A DNA stretch of 61,779 nucleotides from Methylobacterium sp. J-076 (GTDB taxonomy: Bacteria > Pseudomonadota > Alphaproteobacteria > Rhizobiales > Beijerinckiaceae), in assembly GCF_022829405.1 (NCBI RefSeq), contig NZ_JAKSXW010000025.1:1-61779 (forward strand), in the 5' to 3' direction. The notes beneath the pieces are model-generated. The model worked only from the letters and a program-made list of their open reading frames with translations, was not told the origin of the DNA and searched no databases. The position numbers and the translations under genes were made by a program. Of this stretch, positions 11,424-19,908 are shown in pieces (the first letter of the stretch is position 1; every line of letters starts with the position of its first letter).

Positions 11424-12123
11424 GACGGCACGTCCGGCCGCGAGCCTGCGCCCGCGCGACGCCGCGACCATGATCGTGCTCGACCAGCGGGGCCGTGGCG
11501 AGCCGAAGGTGCTGATGGGCCGGCGCAACGCCCGCCTCGCCTTCATGCCGGGCAAGTTCGTCTTCCCCGGCGGCCGGATCGAGCTCGGCGACCGGGCCAT
11601 GTCGGTGGCCGGCGCCCTGCCCGACTACGCCGAGGCGGCCCTGGCCCGGCGGATCAGCCGGCCGCCGCACCATCTCGGCCGCGCCCTGGCGCTCGCGGCG
11701 ATCCGTGAGACCTACGAGGAGACCGGCCTGCTGCTGGGCACCGCCGAGTACGGCCCGCCGGAGGCTGTGCCCGACGGCTGGGAGGCGTTCCGCCACCACG
11801 GCGTGCTGCCGGACCTCGAAGCCCTGCACCTCGTGGCCCGGGCGATCACGCCGCCCAAGCGCGTGCGCCGGTTCGACACCCGCTTCTTCGCCGTGGACCG
11901 CACCTGCGTCGCGGCGGAGGAGCCGGGCCGGGTGAGCGAGGACACCGAGCTCACCGAACTCGCCTGGGTACGCCTCGACGCGGCGCGCAAGCTCGACCTG
12001 CCCTATATCACCCGTGCCATCCTCGACGAACTCGAGGCGCAGATCGCCGTCGACTTCGCACCGCACCGGCAGATCCCCTTCCATTTCGAGCGCTACGGCC
12101 GGCGCGAGCGGGAGTCTTTGTGA
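11383..12123 (+). CDS. NUDIX hydrolase
   Basis: The protein is 246 aa when started at the TTG at 11383, which has GGAGGAG placed 7 bases upstream; the frame remains open upstream into the DUF983 gene. The NUDIX helix is visible as RALALAAIRETYEETGLLLG, with the REXXEE core intact but the first Glu of the full consensus replaced. FMPGKFVFPGGRIELGD precedes it. Such enzymes split nucleoside diphosphates linked to another moiety, using Mg2+. Length and the long insertion place it with the larger NUDT19-like bacterial group; the substrate is unknown. Confidence 0.8.
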   Translation: MPQPDPAAPQAAPETARPAASLRPRDAATMIVLDQRGRGEPKVLMGRRNARLAFMPGKFVFPGGRIELGDRAMSVAGALPDYAEAALARRISRPPHHLGRALALAAIRETYEETGLLLGTAEYGPPEAVPDGWEAFRHHGVLPDLEALHLVARAITPPKRVRRFDTRFFAVDRTCVAAEEPGRVSEDTELTELAWVRLDAARKLDLPYITRAILDELEAQIAVDFAPHRQIPFHFERYGRRERESL

Positions 12124-12154
12124 CATCGACCCACGAGGCGGCTCCCCTCACCGA

Positions 12155-13363
12155 ATGGACCGCCGCATGAACCCCTCCGAAAGCCTCTTCGGAGCCGTGA
12201 GGCGGGGCACCGACCGGGAGCGTTTCGCCGCCATCTCGGCGGCCATCGCCTGCGTCGCCGTGGTCGGCGTCGGCCTCAGCCTGTCGATCCCGCTCCTCTC
12301 CATCGAGATGGAGCGGCGGGGGGCGTCGAGCACGCTCATCGGCCTCAACACGGCGATGGCCGGGATCAGCAGCATCTGCATCGTGCCGTTCGTCCCGCGG
12401 ATCGCGGCGCGGATCGGCGTCGTCCCGCTGCTGACCCTGTCGGTCGTCATCTCGGCGGCGAGCCTCGTGGCCTTTCCGCTCCTGCCGGGCATCGCCGCGT
12501 GGTTCCCCCTGCGCTTCGTCTTCTCGGCGGGGCTCGGGGCGCTGTTCGTCCTATCGGAATACTGGATCAACGCCGCCGCCCCCCCGGAGCGGCGGGGCCT
12601 CGTGCTCGGCATCTACACCACCGTGCTGGCGCTCGGCTTCGCCGTCGGCCCGGTGCTGATCACCCTCGTGGGGACGACCGGGCTGTGGCCCTACCTGACC
12701 GGGGCGGGCCTCGTCTTCGCCGGCCTCCTGCCGGTGTTCCTCGCCCGCGGCCTCTCGCCGACCGTCGAGGGCGGGGCCGGGCGGGGCGTGTTCGGCTATC
12801 TCCGCCTCGCCCCCGCGGCCCTGTTCGCCGCCCTGGCCTACGGCGCGGTCGAGACCGGCATCTTCGCGATCCTGCCGCTCTACGGGCTGCGCATCGGCTA
12901 CGACGCGCAGGGGGCGGCGGGCCTCGTGAGCCTGATCGCCCTCGGCAACGTCCTGTTCCAGATCCCGTTCGGCTGGCTCGCCGACCGCGTCGACAGGGGC
13001 CTCGTGCTGTGCGGCACCAGCTTCGCCTGCGCCCTCGGCTCGGCCCTGATCCCGGCGGCCTCCACCTCAGCGACGGCCCTCGGCATCCTGCTGTTCCTCT
13101 GGGGCGGCCTCGCGGGGACCCTCTACACCGTGGGCCTCGCCGCACTCGGGGCGCGGGTATCCCCCGCGGATCTCGCCGGTGCCAACGCCACCTTCGTGGT
13201 GCTCTACAACGTCGGGCTGATCCTGGGGCCCCCGGTGATCGGGGGCGGCCTCGACGTGATGCCCCCGGACGGCTTCGCCTACGCCCTGCTCGGCCTGTTC
13301 CTGGCCTACGCGATCCCCCTCGCGGGCACCCTCCGGCACGCCCGAAACCGACCTTCCCCTTGA
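12155..13363 (+). CDS. MFS transporter
   Basis: The protein is 402 aa with about twelve hydrophobic segments, so it is an inner-membrane carrier. NPSESLFGAVRR is followed by a first helix, then VPRIAARIGVVPLL in the loop between helices 2 and 3. A second-half GWLADRVDRG loop is the classic MFS motif A. The pattern resembles the YcaD-like branch; no substrate can be assigned. ATG at 12155 is chosen; ATG at 12167 is possible. It starts 31 bases after the NUDIX stop and ends just before a hairpin at 13403. Confidence 0.8.
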   Translation: MDRRMNPSESLFGAVRRGTDRERFAAISAAIACVAVVGVGLSLSIPLLSIEMERRGASSTLIGLNTAMAGISSICIVPFVPRIAARIGVVPLLTLSVVISAASLVAFPLLPGIAAWFPLRFVFSAGLGALFVLSEYWINAAAPPERRGLVLGIYTTVLALGFAVGPVLITLVGTTGLWPYLTGAGLVFAGLLPVFLARGLSPTVEGGAGRGVFGYLRLAPAALFAALAYGAVETGIFAILPLYGLRIGYDAQGAAGLVSLIALGNVLFQIPFGWLADRVDRGLVLCGTSFACALGSALIPAASTSATALGILLFLWGGLAGTLYTVGLAALGARVSPADLAGANATFVVLYNVGLILGPPVIGGGLDVMPPDGFAYALLGLFLAYAIPLAGTLRHARNRPSP

Positions 13364-13402
13364 CCTGAACGCCCCGATCGGGCATGCCACCGGCCGAATT
13401 CA

Positions 13403-13424
13403 GCCGGGCCTGCCCGGCCCTTTT
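13403..13424 (+). terminator. Intrinsic terminator after the MFS gene
   Basis: GCCGGGC (13403-13409) and GCCCGGC (13412-13418) form a tight 7-bp stem, followed by CCTTTT. It lies 40 bases after the MFS stop and upstream of rpmG. Confidence 0.6.
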
Positions 13425-13470
13425 GCGTTTCGCTCGCGCGGAATGCCACCCCGCTCAGGAGCACCGCATC

Positions 13471-13638
13471 ATGGCCAAGGCCGTCACCGTCAAGATCAAG
13501 CTCGTCTCCACCGCCGACACGGGCTACTTCTACGTCACCAAGAAGAACTCCCGGACGCAGACCGAGAAGCTCACGATGCGCAAGTACGACCCGGTCGCGC
13601 GCAAGCACGTCGACTTCAAGGAAAGCAAGATCAAGTAA
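13471..13638 (+). CDS. rpmG: 50S ribosomal protein L33
   Basis: The protein is 55 aa, the normal size for bacterial L33, part of the large subunit near the E site. [19 protein letters not shown] and [15 protein letters not shown] are diagnostic. It is the cysteine-free form: the two CxxC zinc pairs are absent, as expected in alphaproteobacteria. The ATG follows CAGGAG. The gene is flanked by terminators on both sides, so it has its own transcript. Confidence 0.95.
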   Translation: MAKAVTVKIKLVSTADTGYFYVTKKNSRTQTEKLTMRKYDPVARKHVDFKESKIK

Positions 13639-13662
13639 GCGCGCATCCCGCGCTGCAGGCCA

Positions 13663-13688
13663 GGCCGCCCCTCCGGGCGGCCTTTTTT
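13663..13688 (+). terminator. Intrinsic terminator of rpmG
   Basis: A perfect 8-bp stem, GGCCGCCC (13663-13670) with GGGCGGCC (13675-13682), has a CTCC loop and is followed by six T. This is the clearest intrinsic terminator in the window. Confidence 0.9.
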
Positions 13689-13756
13689 GTGTCGATACCC
13701 TCGGGCGGCCTCGGGAGCGCGACGGGGGAGTGGCCCTGCCCGCAGGGGCGCAACGG

Positions 13757-14680
13757 CTACGCCCGCAGGCCCGGCGCCTCCGCCGACATGGTCTGGGCGA
13801 GGTGGCGGGCGACCGAGACGAGGGCGGTGACCATCGGCGTCGAGGGCTCCCGCCGGGGCGCCACGAGCCCGATCGAGTGCACCACGTCCGGGGCGGTGAT
13901 CGGAATGGCCCGCAGCCCCGCGATGGCCCCCAGGGCATCGACCAGCACCTCCGGCATGATCGAGGCCCAGCGCAGGGTGCGCACGTGGCTCACGAGCACG
14001 ATCATCGAGTTCGATTCGAGGGTCGCCGCGGGCTCGGCGCCGGCGGCACGGATCTGCTGGTCGATGATGCGCCGGTTCTGCATGTTGGGGGTGAGCAGGC
14101 AGAGCGGGACGCGGCCGGTCTCGGCCCAGGTCACCGAGTCGCGCCCGTCATAGGGGCCGCCCACCGCCGTCACGAAGCGGTAGCGCTCCTGGTAGAGCGG
14201 CACCGTGACGACGCGGCCGAGGGGCTCGTTGTCGAGGTAGGTGATGCCGGCATCCGCTTCGAGGTTCTCGATGAGGGAGAAGATGTCGGTGGAGGTCGCC
14301 GAGGCGATCGTCATGCGCACGTCCGGGTGGCGCTCCCGGTAGGGCGTCGTCAGCCGGGCGACCATCGGCAGGGCGGTGGGGATGGCGGCGATGCGCAGGT
14401 GGCCGGTGAGCCCCCGGCGCAGGCCGGTGACCTCCTCGTGCATCGCCCGGGCGTCGGCGACGATCCGCCGGGCCCAGGCCAGCACCCGCTCGCCCTCCGG
14501 CGTGAAGCCCTGGAAGCGCGAGCCGCGCAGCACGAGCTGCACGCCGAACCGGTTCTCCAGCTGCTTCACCCCCGCCGAGAGGGTCTGCTGCGTGACCCCG
14601 CAGGCTTCGGCGGCGTGGCCGAAATGCTGCTCGCGGGCGAGTGCGAGCAGGAAGTCGAGCTTGTCGATCACGGGGCGCAT
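13757..14680 (-). CDS. LysR-family transcriptional regulator
   Basis: The protein is 307 aa, the usual LysR length. The N-terminal winged helix-turn-helix reads DFLLALAREQHFGHAAEACG then VTQQTLSAGVKQLENRFG. The C-terminal two thirds is the periplasmic-binding-like effector domain. It lies downstream of an OFA-family carrier and the fdsGBAD formate dehydrogenase, all on the same strand. LysR regulators named FdsR control fds genes in other proteobacteria, so control of formate or oxalate genes is a reasonable inference. It is not divergent from its presumed target, which is unusual for the family. Confidence 0.85.
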   Translation of the reverse strand: MRPVIDKLDFLLALAREQHFGHAAEACGVTQQTLSAGVKQLENRFGVQLVLRGSRFQGFTPEGERVLAWARRIVADARAMHEEVTGLRRGLTGHLRIAAIPTALPMVARLTTPYRERHPDVRMTIASATSTDIFSLIENLEADAGITYLDNEPLGRVVTVPLYQERYRFVTAVGGPYDGRDSVTWAETGRVPLCLLTPNMQNRRIIDQQIRAAGAEPAATLESNSMIVLVSHVRTLRWASIMPEVLVDALGAIAGLRAIPITAPDVVHSIGLVAPRREPSTPMVTALVSVARHLAQTMSAEAPGLRA

Positions 14681-14747
14681 CCCGGCCGGTCGGATCCGGC
14701 TGAGTTAAGCGCCCGGCGCCGCCTGCACAATCCAGCCGTCCGATGCG

Positions 14748-16406
14748 TCACCGGAACAGGATCAGCGCCTTCGACAGGGTGATGCCGATGCCCCACAGGA
14801 TCGGGATGCCGACCACGGCCCAGGCGAGCAGCGCCCCGGCGCTGAACCCGCCGCGGCCGATGCCGAACGAGCCCGAGGGCAGCTGCCGCGCCCCAGGCTT
14901 GGCACCGAGGGCGGCCACCTCCTCCTCCGGCATGAACCACCGCCGGGCGAGGGGGCGGATCAGCAGGTTGCAGACGAAGCCGACGGCCAGGAACCCGGCC
15001 AGGACGTACATCGTCCGGCCGTAGAGGTCGGCCCCCTGCACGCCCGAGGCCGCCTGGACCTCGCGGATCTTCGTCACCACGAACGGCCCGACGATGCCCG
15101 CCGTCGACCACGCGGTGAGCAGCCGCCCGTGGATGGCGCCCACGAACTGCGTGCCGAAGATGTCAGCGAGGTAGGCCGGGATGGTGGCGAAGCCGCCGCC
15201 ATACATCGAGAGGATGACGCAGAAGATCGCCACGAACAGGGCCTGCGAGCCCGCCGTCGCCGCGCCCGGCGCGGCGGCATAGAGCAGGCCGCCCAGCAGG
15301 AAGAAGGTGGCGTAGGTGGCCTTGCGGCCGATCCGGTCCGACAGGGACGCCCAGAAGAACCGCCCCAGGATGTTGAACAGGGACAGGAGCCCGACGAAGC
15401 CCGCGGCGATGGCCGCGACCTGCGCCTTCTGTCCGCCGTCGAGGGCGCCGAGGCCGGTGCCGGGCTGACCGATCAGCGCGCCGCCGAAGATCTCCTGCAG
15501 CATCGGCGAGGCCAGGGCCAGCACGCCGATGCCGGCCGACACGTTGAGGCAGAGGACGAGCCAGATCATCCAGAACTGGAACGTCTTGTGCGCGTCCCGC
15601 AGGTGGACGTGCCCCGCGGCGATCATCGCGTTCGAGGAAGCGGGGGGCGTCCAGCCCTCCGGCCGCCAGCCGGCGGGGGGAACCCGGTAGCCCAGCGCCC
15701 CCGCGATCATGAACAGCAGGTAGCCCACGCCCATCACCGCCAGGGTCTGCCAGACGCCGGCCGTGTCCGCCGTGCGGAACGACTTGATCAGCATGTCGGC
15801 GAGCGGCGAGCCGATCATCGCCCCGCCGCCGAAGCCCATGATCGCCATGCCGGTGGCCATGCCGCGCCGGTCCGGGAACCACTTGATGAGGGTCGAGACC
15901 GGGGAGATGTAGCCGAGCCCCAGGCCGATGCCGCCGATCAGGCCCATGCCGAGCCAGACCAGCCAGAGCTGGTGGACGTAGACGCCGAGGGCCCCGATGA
16001 GGAAGCCGCCGCCCCAGCACAGGGCCGCAACCAGCCCGGCCTTGCGCGGCCCCGCCCGTTCCAGCCAGCCGCCGAACAGGGCCGCCGAGAGCCCCAGCAT
16101 GACGATGCCGATGGAGAAGACGGTGACGAGGTCGCCCACGCGCCAGTCACAGGTGGTGGTGAACAGGGCGGTCATTACGCCCATGTCGGCGCAGGCGGCC
16201 GGGGCGGCCTTGCCGACCGAGAGGGCGCGGGTCAGCGGCAGCCAGAAGACCGACAGGCCGTAGGCCATGCCGATGCACAGATGAATCGCGAGGGCTGCAG
16301 GTGGAACGAGCCAACGGTTGAAACCAACAGTTGCAACAATACGCTCCCGTGACAGGAAGCCGTGTGCAACACCGGGCGCGACAGCGCCCGCAAGCCCTGA
16401 ATTCAT
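14748..16406 (-). CDS. OFA-family MFS transporter (oxalate/formate antiporter-like)
   Basis: The protein is 552 aa with about twelve membrane helices. It has the MFS inner loops (KWFPDRRGMATGMAIMGFGGG; SDRIGRKATYATFFLLGG) and the OFA-type N-terminal stretch AIHLCIGMAYGLSVFWLPL. The extra 100 residues compared with OxlT come from a longer loop near residues 65-90 and a C-terminal extension with two further hydrophobic segments. Oxalate/formate antiporters exchange oxalate for formate. Beside a formate dehydrogenase operon, import of oxalate or export of formate is the natural role, but monocarboxylate uptake is also possible. The ATG at 16406 has no overlapping neighbour. Confidence 0.8.
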   Translation of the reverse strand: MNSGLAGAVAPGVAHGFLSRERIVATVGFNRWLVPPAALAIHLCIGMAYGLSVFWLPLTRALSVGKAAPAACADMGVMTALFTTTCDWRVGDLVTVFSIGIVMLGLSAALFGGWLERAGPRKAGLVAALCWGGGFLIGALGVYVHQLWLVWLGMGLIGGIGLGLGYISPVSTLIKWFPDRRGMATGMAIMGFGGGAMIGSPLADMLIKSFRTADTAGVWQTLAVMGVGYLLFMIAGALGYRVPPAGWRPEGWTPPASSNAMIAAGHVHLRDAHKTFQFWMIWLVLCLNVSAGIGVLALASPMLQEIFGGALIGQPGTGLGALDGGQKAQVAAIAAGFVGLLSLFNILGRFFWASLSDRIGRKATYATFFLLGGLLYAAAPGAATAGSQALFVAIFCVILSMYGGGFATIPAYLADIFGTQFVGAIHGRLLTAWSTAGIVGPFVVTKIREVQAASGVQGADLYGRTMYVLAGFLAVGFVCNLLIRPLARRWFMPEEEVAALGAKPGARQLPSGSFGIGRGGFSAGALLAWAVVGIPILWGIGITLSKALILFR

Positions 16407-16705
16407 CCCACGACCTCCCGATTCGGCCTCGTTGAGCGGGCCTGTATACGGAATGCACTTATCCGGTCGAAGAAGGACTCGCTAGGGATCGGGCCGGCGC
16501 CTGTGGGAATTCCCTGGAACAGCGCCGCGATCTGTCAGGGATGGGCCCTGGTGAGGGTGATGCGGGCGCTATCCCCTTCCCGAACCTCTTCCGGATGTCT
16601 GGCCTGAAAGGGCGGGCGGGATGGATCACCTGTCGTGATCCAACTCCGTCCTTGCGAGGGCCGCGAAGACGGGGGGAGACGCGGACGTCTCTGTCGAACG
16701 TCGAG
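16407..16705. other. Gene-free stretch upstream of the OFA carrier
   Basis: With the hairpin at 16706-16736 this makes a 337-base gap between the fds operon and the carrier. It should hold the promoter of the carrier on the minus strand. Visible sites are a perfect palindrome GGGAATTCCC at 16505-16514 and an AT-leaning TGTATACGGAATGCACTTA patch around 16443-16461. No coding sequence was seen. Confidence 0.45.
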
Positions 16706-16736
16706 CCCGCGGGGTGGGGTGGAACCACCCCGCGGG
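16706..16736 (-). terminator. 12-bp hairpin after the fds operon
   Basis: CCCGCGGGGTGG (16706-16717) and CCACCCCGCGGG (16725-16736) pair perfectly around a 7-base loop, beginning 7 bases after the fdsD stop. No T run follows on the minus strand, so it may end transcription with help or protect the 3' end of the mRNA. Confidence 0.6.
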
Positions 16737-16743
16737 AGACCGC

Positions 16744-17037
16744 TCAGCCGGCGTCGCTGGCGCCTTCGCCGAGCTTCTGCGGGTCGCGCGTCGCGGAGCG
16801 GATCGGGCTCTCCGCCTGCGGCTCGTCGATCTGCATCGCCCGGCGGACGAGGACGTCGGCCTTGTCGCCGAAGGCCGGCAGGGCGGCCTCCAGCTTGGAG
16901 ACCATCCGGGGCGTCCAGAACGCCTCGATGTGCTTGTGGATGCCGGCCACCGCCTCCTCGTCCGGGTAGGACCGGAAGAAGGAGGCGATCTGGTTGGCCA
17001 TGCGGAGGAGCTTGTCCTCCTGGGTCGCGGCGGACAT
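16744..17037 (-). CDS. fdsD: NAD-dependent formate dehydrogenase delta subunit
   Basis: The protein is 97 aa. It has LLRMANQIASFFRSYPDEEAVAGIHKHIEAFWTPRM, the signature of the small FdsD family that accompanies NAD-linked molybdenum formate dehydrogenases. Its role is in assembly or stability of the complex rather than catalysis. It starts 5 bases after the fdsA stop, so it is the last gene of the operon. Normal length is about 70-80 aa; this one has an acidic C-terminal extension. Confidence 0.9.
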   Translation of the reverse strand: MSAATQEDKLLRMANQIASFFRSYPDEEAVAGIHKHIEAFWTPRMVSKLEAALPAFGDKADVLVRRAMQIDEPQAESPIRSATRDPQKLGEGASDAG

Positions 17038-17042
17038 CGCGC

Positions 17043-19898
17043 TTACTCCGCCGCTTCCTGGGCGATCCGCGTCAGGGAGAAGTCCTCCTCGTAGAACTTC
17101 GCCTGCCAGTCGGACGGCCGGTTGGTGCGCCGGACCTGCACCGCCGTCACCTTGTATTCGGGGCAGTTGGTCGCCCAATCCGAATAGTCGGTGGTGATGA
17201 CGTTGGCGCCGGTCTTGGCGTGGTGGAAGGTGGTGTAGACCACCCCGGGCTGCATCCGCTCGGAAACCTTCGCCTTCAGGGCGATGTCGCCGGAGCGGCT
17301 CTCCAGGGAGACCAGATCGCCGTCCACGACGCCGCGCAGTTCCGCGTCGAACGGGTGGATCTCCAGCACGTCCTCCTCGTGCCAGCGCGAGTTCTCGGTG
17401 CGCCGGGTCTGCGCGCCGACATTGTACTGGGACAGGATCCGGCCCGTGGTGAGGATGAGCGGGAACTTCGCCCCCGTCCGCTCCTCGGTGGGCACGAACT
17501 CGGTGATCATGAACCGGCCCTTGCCGCGGACGAACCGGTCGACGTGCATCATCGGGGTGCCGAGCGGCGCCTTCTCGTTGCACGGCCACTGGATCGAACC
17601 GAGCTCGTCGAGCTTGGCGTAGGACACGCCGGTGAAGCTCGGCGTCAGGCCGGCGATCTCGTCCATGATCTCCGACGGGTGGCTGTAGTTCATCTCGTAG
17701 CCGAGAGCCTTGGCCAGGAGGACGGTGCCCTCCCAGTCGCCGTAGCCGGCCATCGGCGGCATCACCTTGCGCACGCGGCTGATGCGCCGCTCCGCATTGG
17801 TGAAGGTGCCGTCCTTCTCGAGGAACGAGGCGCCCGGCAGGAAGACGTGGGCGTACTTCGCCGTCTCGTTCAGGAAGATGTCCTGGATGACGATGCACTC
17901 CATCGCCATCAGGCCGGCGGTGACGTGGTGCGTGTCGGGGTCGGACTGGGCGATGTCCTCGCCCTGGATGTACATGCCCTTGAACGTGCCCTCGACGGCC
18001 TCGTCCAGCATGTTGGTGATGCGCAGGCCCGGCGCGCCGTCGAGCTTGGCGCCCCAGAGGGCCTCGAAGCTCTCGCGGGTGGCGTCGTCCGAGACGTGGC
18101 GGTAGCCGGTGAACTCGTGCGGGAACGAGCCCATGTCGCAGGAGCCCTGCACGTTGTTCTGGCCCCGGAGCGGGTTCACGCCCGCGCCGAGCTTGCCGAT
18201 GTTGCCGGTGGCCATGGCGATGTTGGCCATGCCCATCACCATGGTCGAGCCCTGGCTGTGCTCGGTGACGCCGAGGCCGTAGTAGATCGCCGCCGCGCCG
18301 CCCTTGGCGTAGAGGCGGGCCGCCCCGCGCACGGCCTCCGGATCGAGCCCGGTGAACTGCTGCTGGCTCTCGGGCGAGTGCCGCTCATCGGCGATGAACC
18401 GCGCCCAGGACTCGAACTCCGGCAGGTCGCATCGCTCGCGGACATACGCCTCGTCGATCAGCCCCTCGGTGACGATGACGTGCGCCAGGGAGTTGATGAA
18501 CGCGACGTTCGAACCGGGCTTCAGCGGCAGGTGGAAATCCGCCTGGATGTGGGGCGACTTCACGAGGTCGATCTTGCGCGGGTCCGCGACGATCAGCTTC
18601 GCGCCCTGGCGCAGCCGCTTCTTCATCCGCGAGCCGAAGACCGGGTGGCCGTCGGTCGGGTTGGCGCCGATCACCAGGATCACGTCCGACTGCTCGACGG
18701 ACTTGAAGTCCTGCGTGCCGGCCGAGGTGCCCAGCGTCGACATCAGGCCGTAGCCGGTGGGCGAGTGGCAGACGCGGGCGCAGGTGTCGACGTTGTTGTT
18801 GCCGAAGGCGGCGCGGACCAGCTTCTGGACGAGGTACGCCTCCTCGTTGGTGCAGCGGGACGAGGTGATGCCGCCGACCGAATCCTTGCCGTAGGTCGCC
18901 TGGATGCGCTTGAACTCGCTGGCGGCCCGGCCGATCGCCTCCTCCCAGGAGACCTCGCGCCACGGATCCGTGATCTTCTCGCGGATCATCGGCTTGGTGA
19001 TGCGGTCCTTGTGGGTGGCGTAGCCGTAGGCGAAGCGGCCCTTCACGCAGCTGTGGCCCTCGTTGGCCTTTCCGCCTTTGTAGGGGACCATGCGCACCAC
19101 GCGGGTGCCCTGCATCTCCGCCTTGAACGAGCAGCCGACGCCGCAATAGGCGCAGGTGGTGACCTCCGCGTGCTCGGGCTGGCCGTGCTCGTGGATCGAC
19201 TTCTCCTGAAGGGTCGCGGTCGGGCAGGCCTGCACGCAGGCGCCGCACGAGACGCACTCCGATTCCATGAAGTTGGTCGGCCCGGCGGCGACGCGGCTGT
19301 CGAAGCCCCGGCCGGCGATGGTCAGCGCGAAGGTGCCCTGCACCTCCTCACAGGCCCGCACGCAGCGGTTGCAGACGATGCACTTCGACGGATCGTAGGT
19401 GAAGTACGGGTTCGACTCGTCCTTCGGGAGGTACTTCTCGGCGGTCGGCACGACGTGGTTGTCGCCCTCGTAGCCGTAGCGCACGTCGCGCAGGCCCACG
19501 ACGCCGGCCATGTCCTGCAACTCGCAGTCACCGTTGGCGGCGCAGGTCAGGCAGGTCAGGGGGTGGTCGGAGATGTACAGCTCCATCACGCCCTTGCGGA
19601 GCTTGGCGAGCTTGTCGGTCTGCGTGCGCACGACCATGCCGTTCTCGGCCGGCGTGGTGCAGGAGGCCGGGGTGCCGCGCCGGCCCTCGATCTCCACGAG
19701 GCAGAGGCGGCAGGAGCCGAACGGCTCCAGGCTGTCGGTGGCGCAGAGCTTGGGGATCTGCGTCCCGGCGGTCATCGAGGCCGCCATGACGGAGGTGCCG
19801 GCCGGGACCGTGACCTCCATGCCGTCGATCGTCAGGGTGACGGTCTGCTCGGCGACACGGATGGGGGTGCCGTAGTCGATCTCTTTGATGAGGGCCAT
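17043..19898 (-). CDS. fdsA: NAD-dependent formate dehydrogenase alpha subunit (molybdopterin)
   Basis: The protein is 951 aa and catalyses formate oxidation to CO2. It starts with a [2Fe-2S] ferredoxin-like domain (Cys in CATDSLEPFGSC, RLC). Then come a HPLTCLTCAANGDC segment and two [4Fe-4S] clusters (CIVCNRCVRAC; CVSCGACVQAC). The bis-MGD catalytic domain opens with its own cluster CAYCGVGCSF. The metal-binding Cys with the adjacent His lies in ARVCHSPT near residue 380, as in Rhodobacter capsulatus FdsA. Absence of selenocysteine fits the FdsA group. The ferredoxin domains relay electrons to FdsB. The protein is cytoplasmic. The start is 10 bases after the fdsB stop. Methylobacterium species call this enzyme Fdh2. 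Confidence 0.95.
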   Translation of the reverse strand: MALIKEIDYGTPIRVAEQTVTLTIDGMEVTVPAGTSVMAASMTAGTQIPKLCATDSLEPFGSCRLCLVEIEGRRGTPASCTTPAENGMVVRTQTDKLAKLRKGVMELYISDHPLTCLTCAANGDCELQDMAGVVGLRDVRYGYEGDNHVVPTAEKYLPKDESNPYFTYDPSKCIVCNRCVRACEEVQGTFALTIAGRGFDSRVAAGPTNFMESECVSCGACVQACPTATLQEKSIHEHGQPEHAEVTTCAYCGVGCSFKAEMQGTRVVRMVPYKGGKANEGHSCVKGRFAYGYATHKDRITKPMIREKITDPWREVSWEEAIGRAASEFKRIQATYGKDSVGGITSSRCTNEEAYLVQKLVRAAFGNNNVDTCARVCHSPTGYGLMSTLGTSAGTQDFKSVEQSDVILVIGANPTDGHPVFGSRMKKRLRQGAKLIVADPRKIDLVKSPHIQADFHLPLKPGSNVAFINSLAHVIVTEGLIDEAYVRERCDLPEFESWARFIADERHSPESQQQFTGLDPEAVRGAARLYAKGGAAAIYYGLGVTEHSQGSTMVMGMANIAMATGNIGKLGAGVNPLRGQNNVQGSCDMGSFPHEFTGYRHVSDDATRESFEALWGAKLDGAPGLRITNMLDEAVEGTFKGMYIQGEDIAQSDPDTHHVTAGLMAMECIVIQDIFLNETAKYAHVFLPGASFLEKDGTFTNAERRISRVRKVMPPMAGYGDWEGTVLLAKALGYEMNYSHPSEIMDEIAGLTPSFTGVSYAKLDELGSIQWPCNEKAPLGTPMMHVDRFVRGKGRFMITEFVPTEERTGAKFPLILTTGRILSQYNVGAQTRRTENSRWHEEDVLEIHPFDAELRGVVDGDLVSLESRSGDIALKAKVSERMQPGVVYTTFHHAKTGANVITTDYSDWATNCPEYKVTAVQVRRTNRPSDWQAKFYEEDFSLTRIAQEAAE

Positions 19899-19908
19899 GA
19901 GAGCCTCT

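Noticed and set aside
16443..16461. Similarity between TGTATACGGAATGCAC near the OFA carrier and TGTATTCGGAATACGG near 50168
   Set aside because: Only two sites, imperfect, with no common function nearby; it could be chance.
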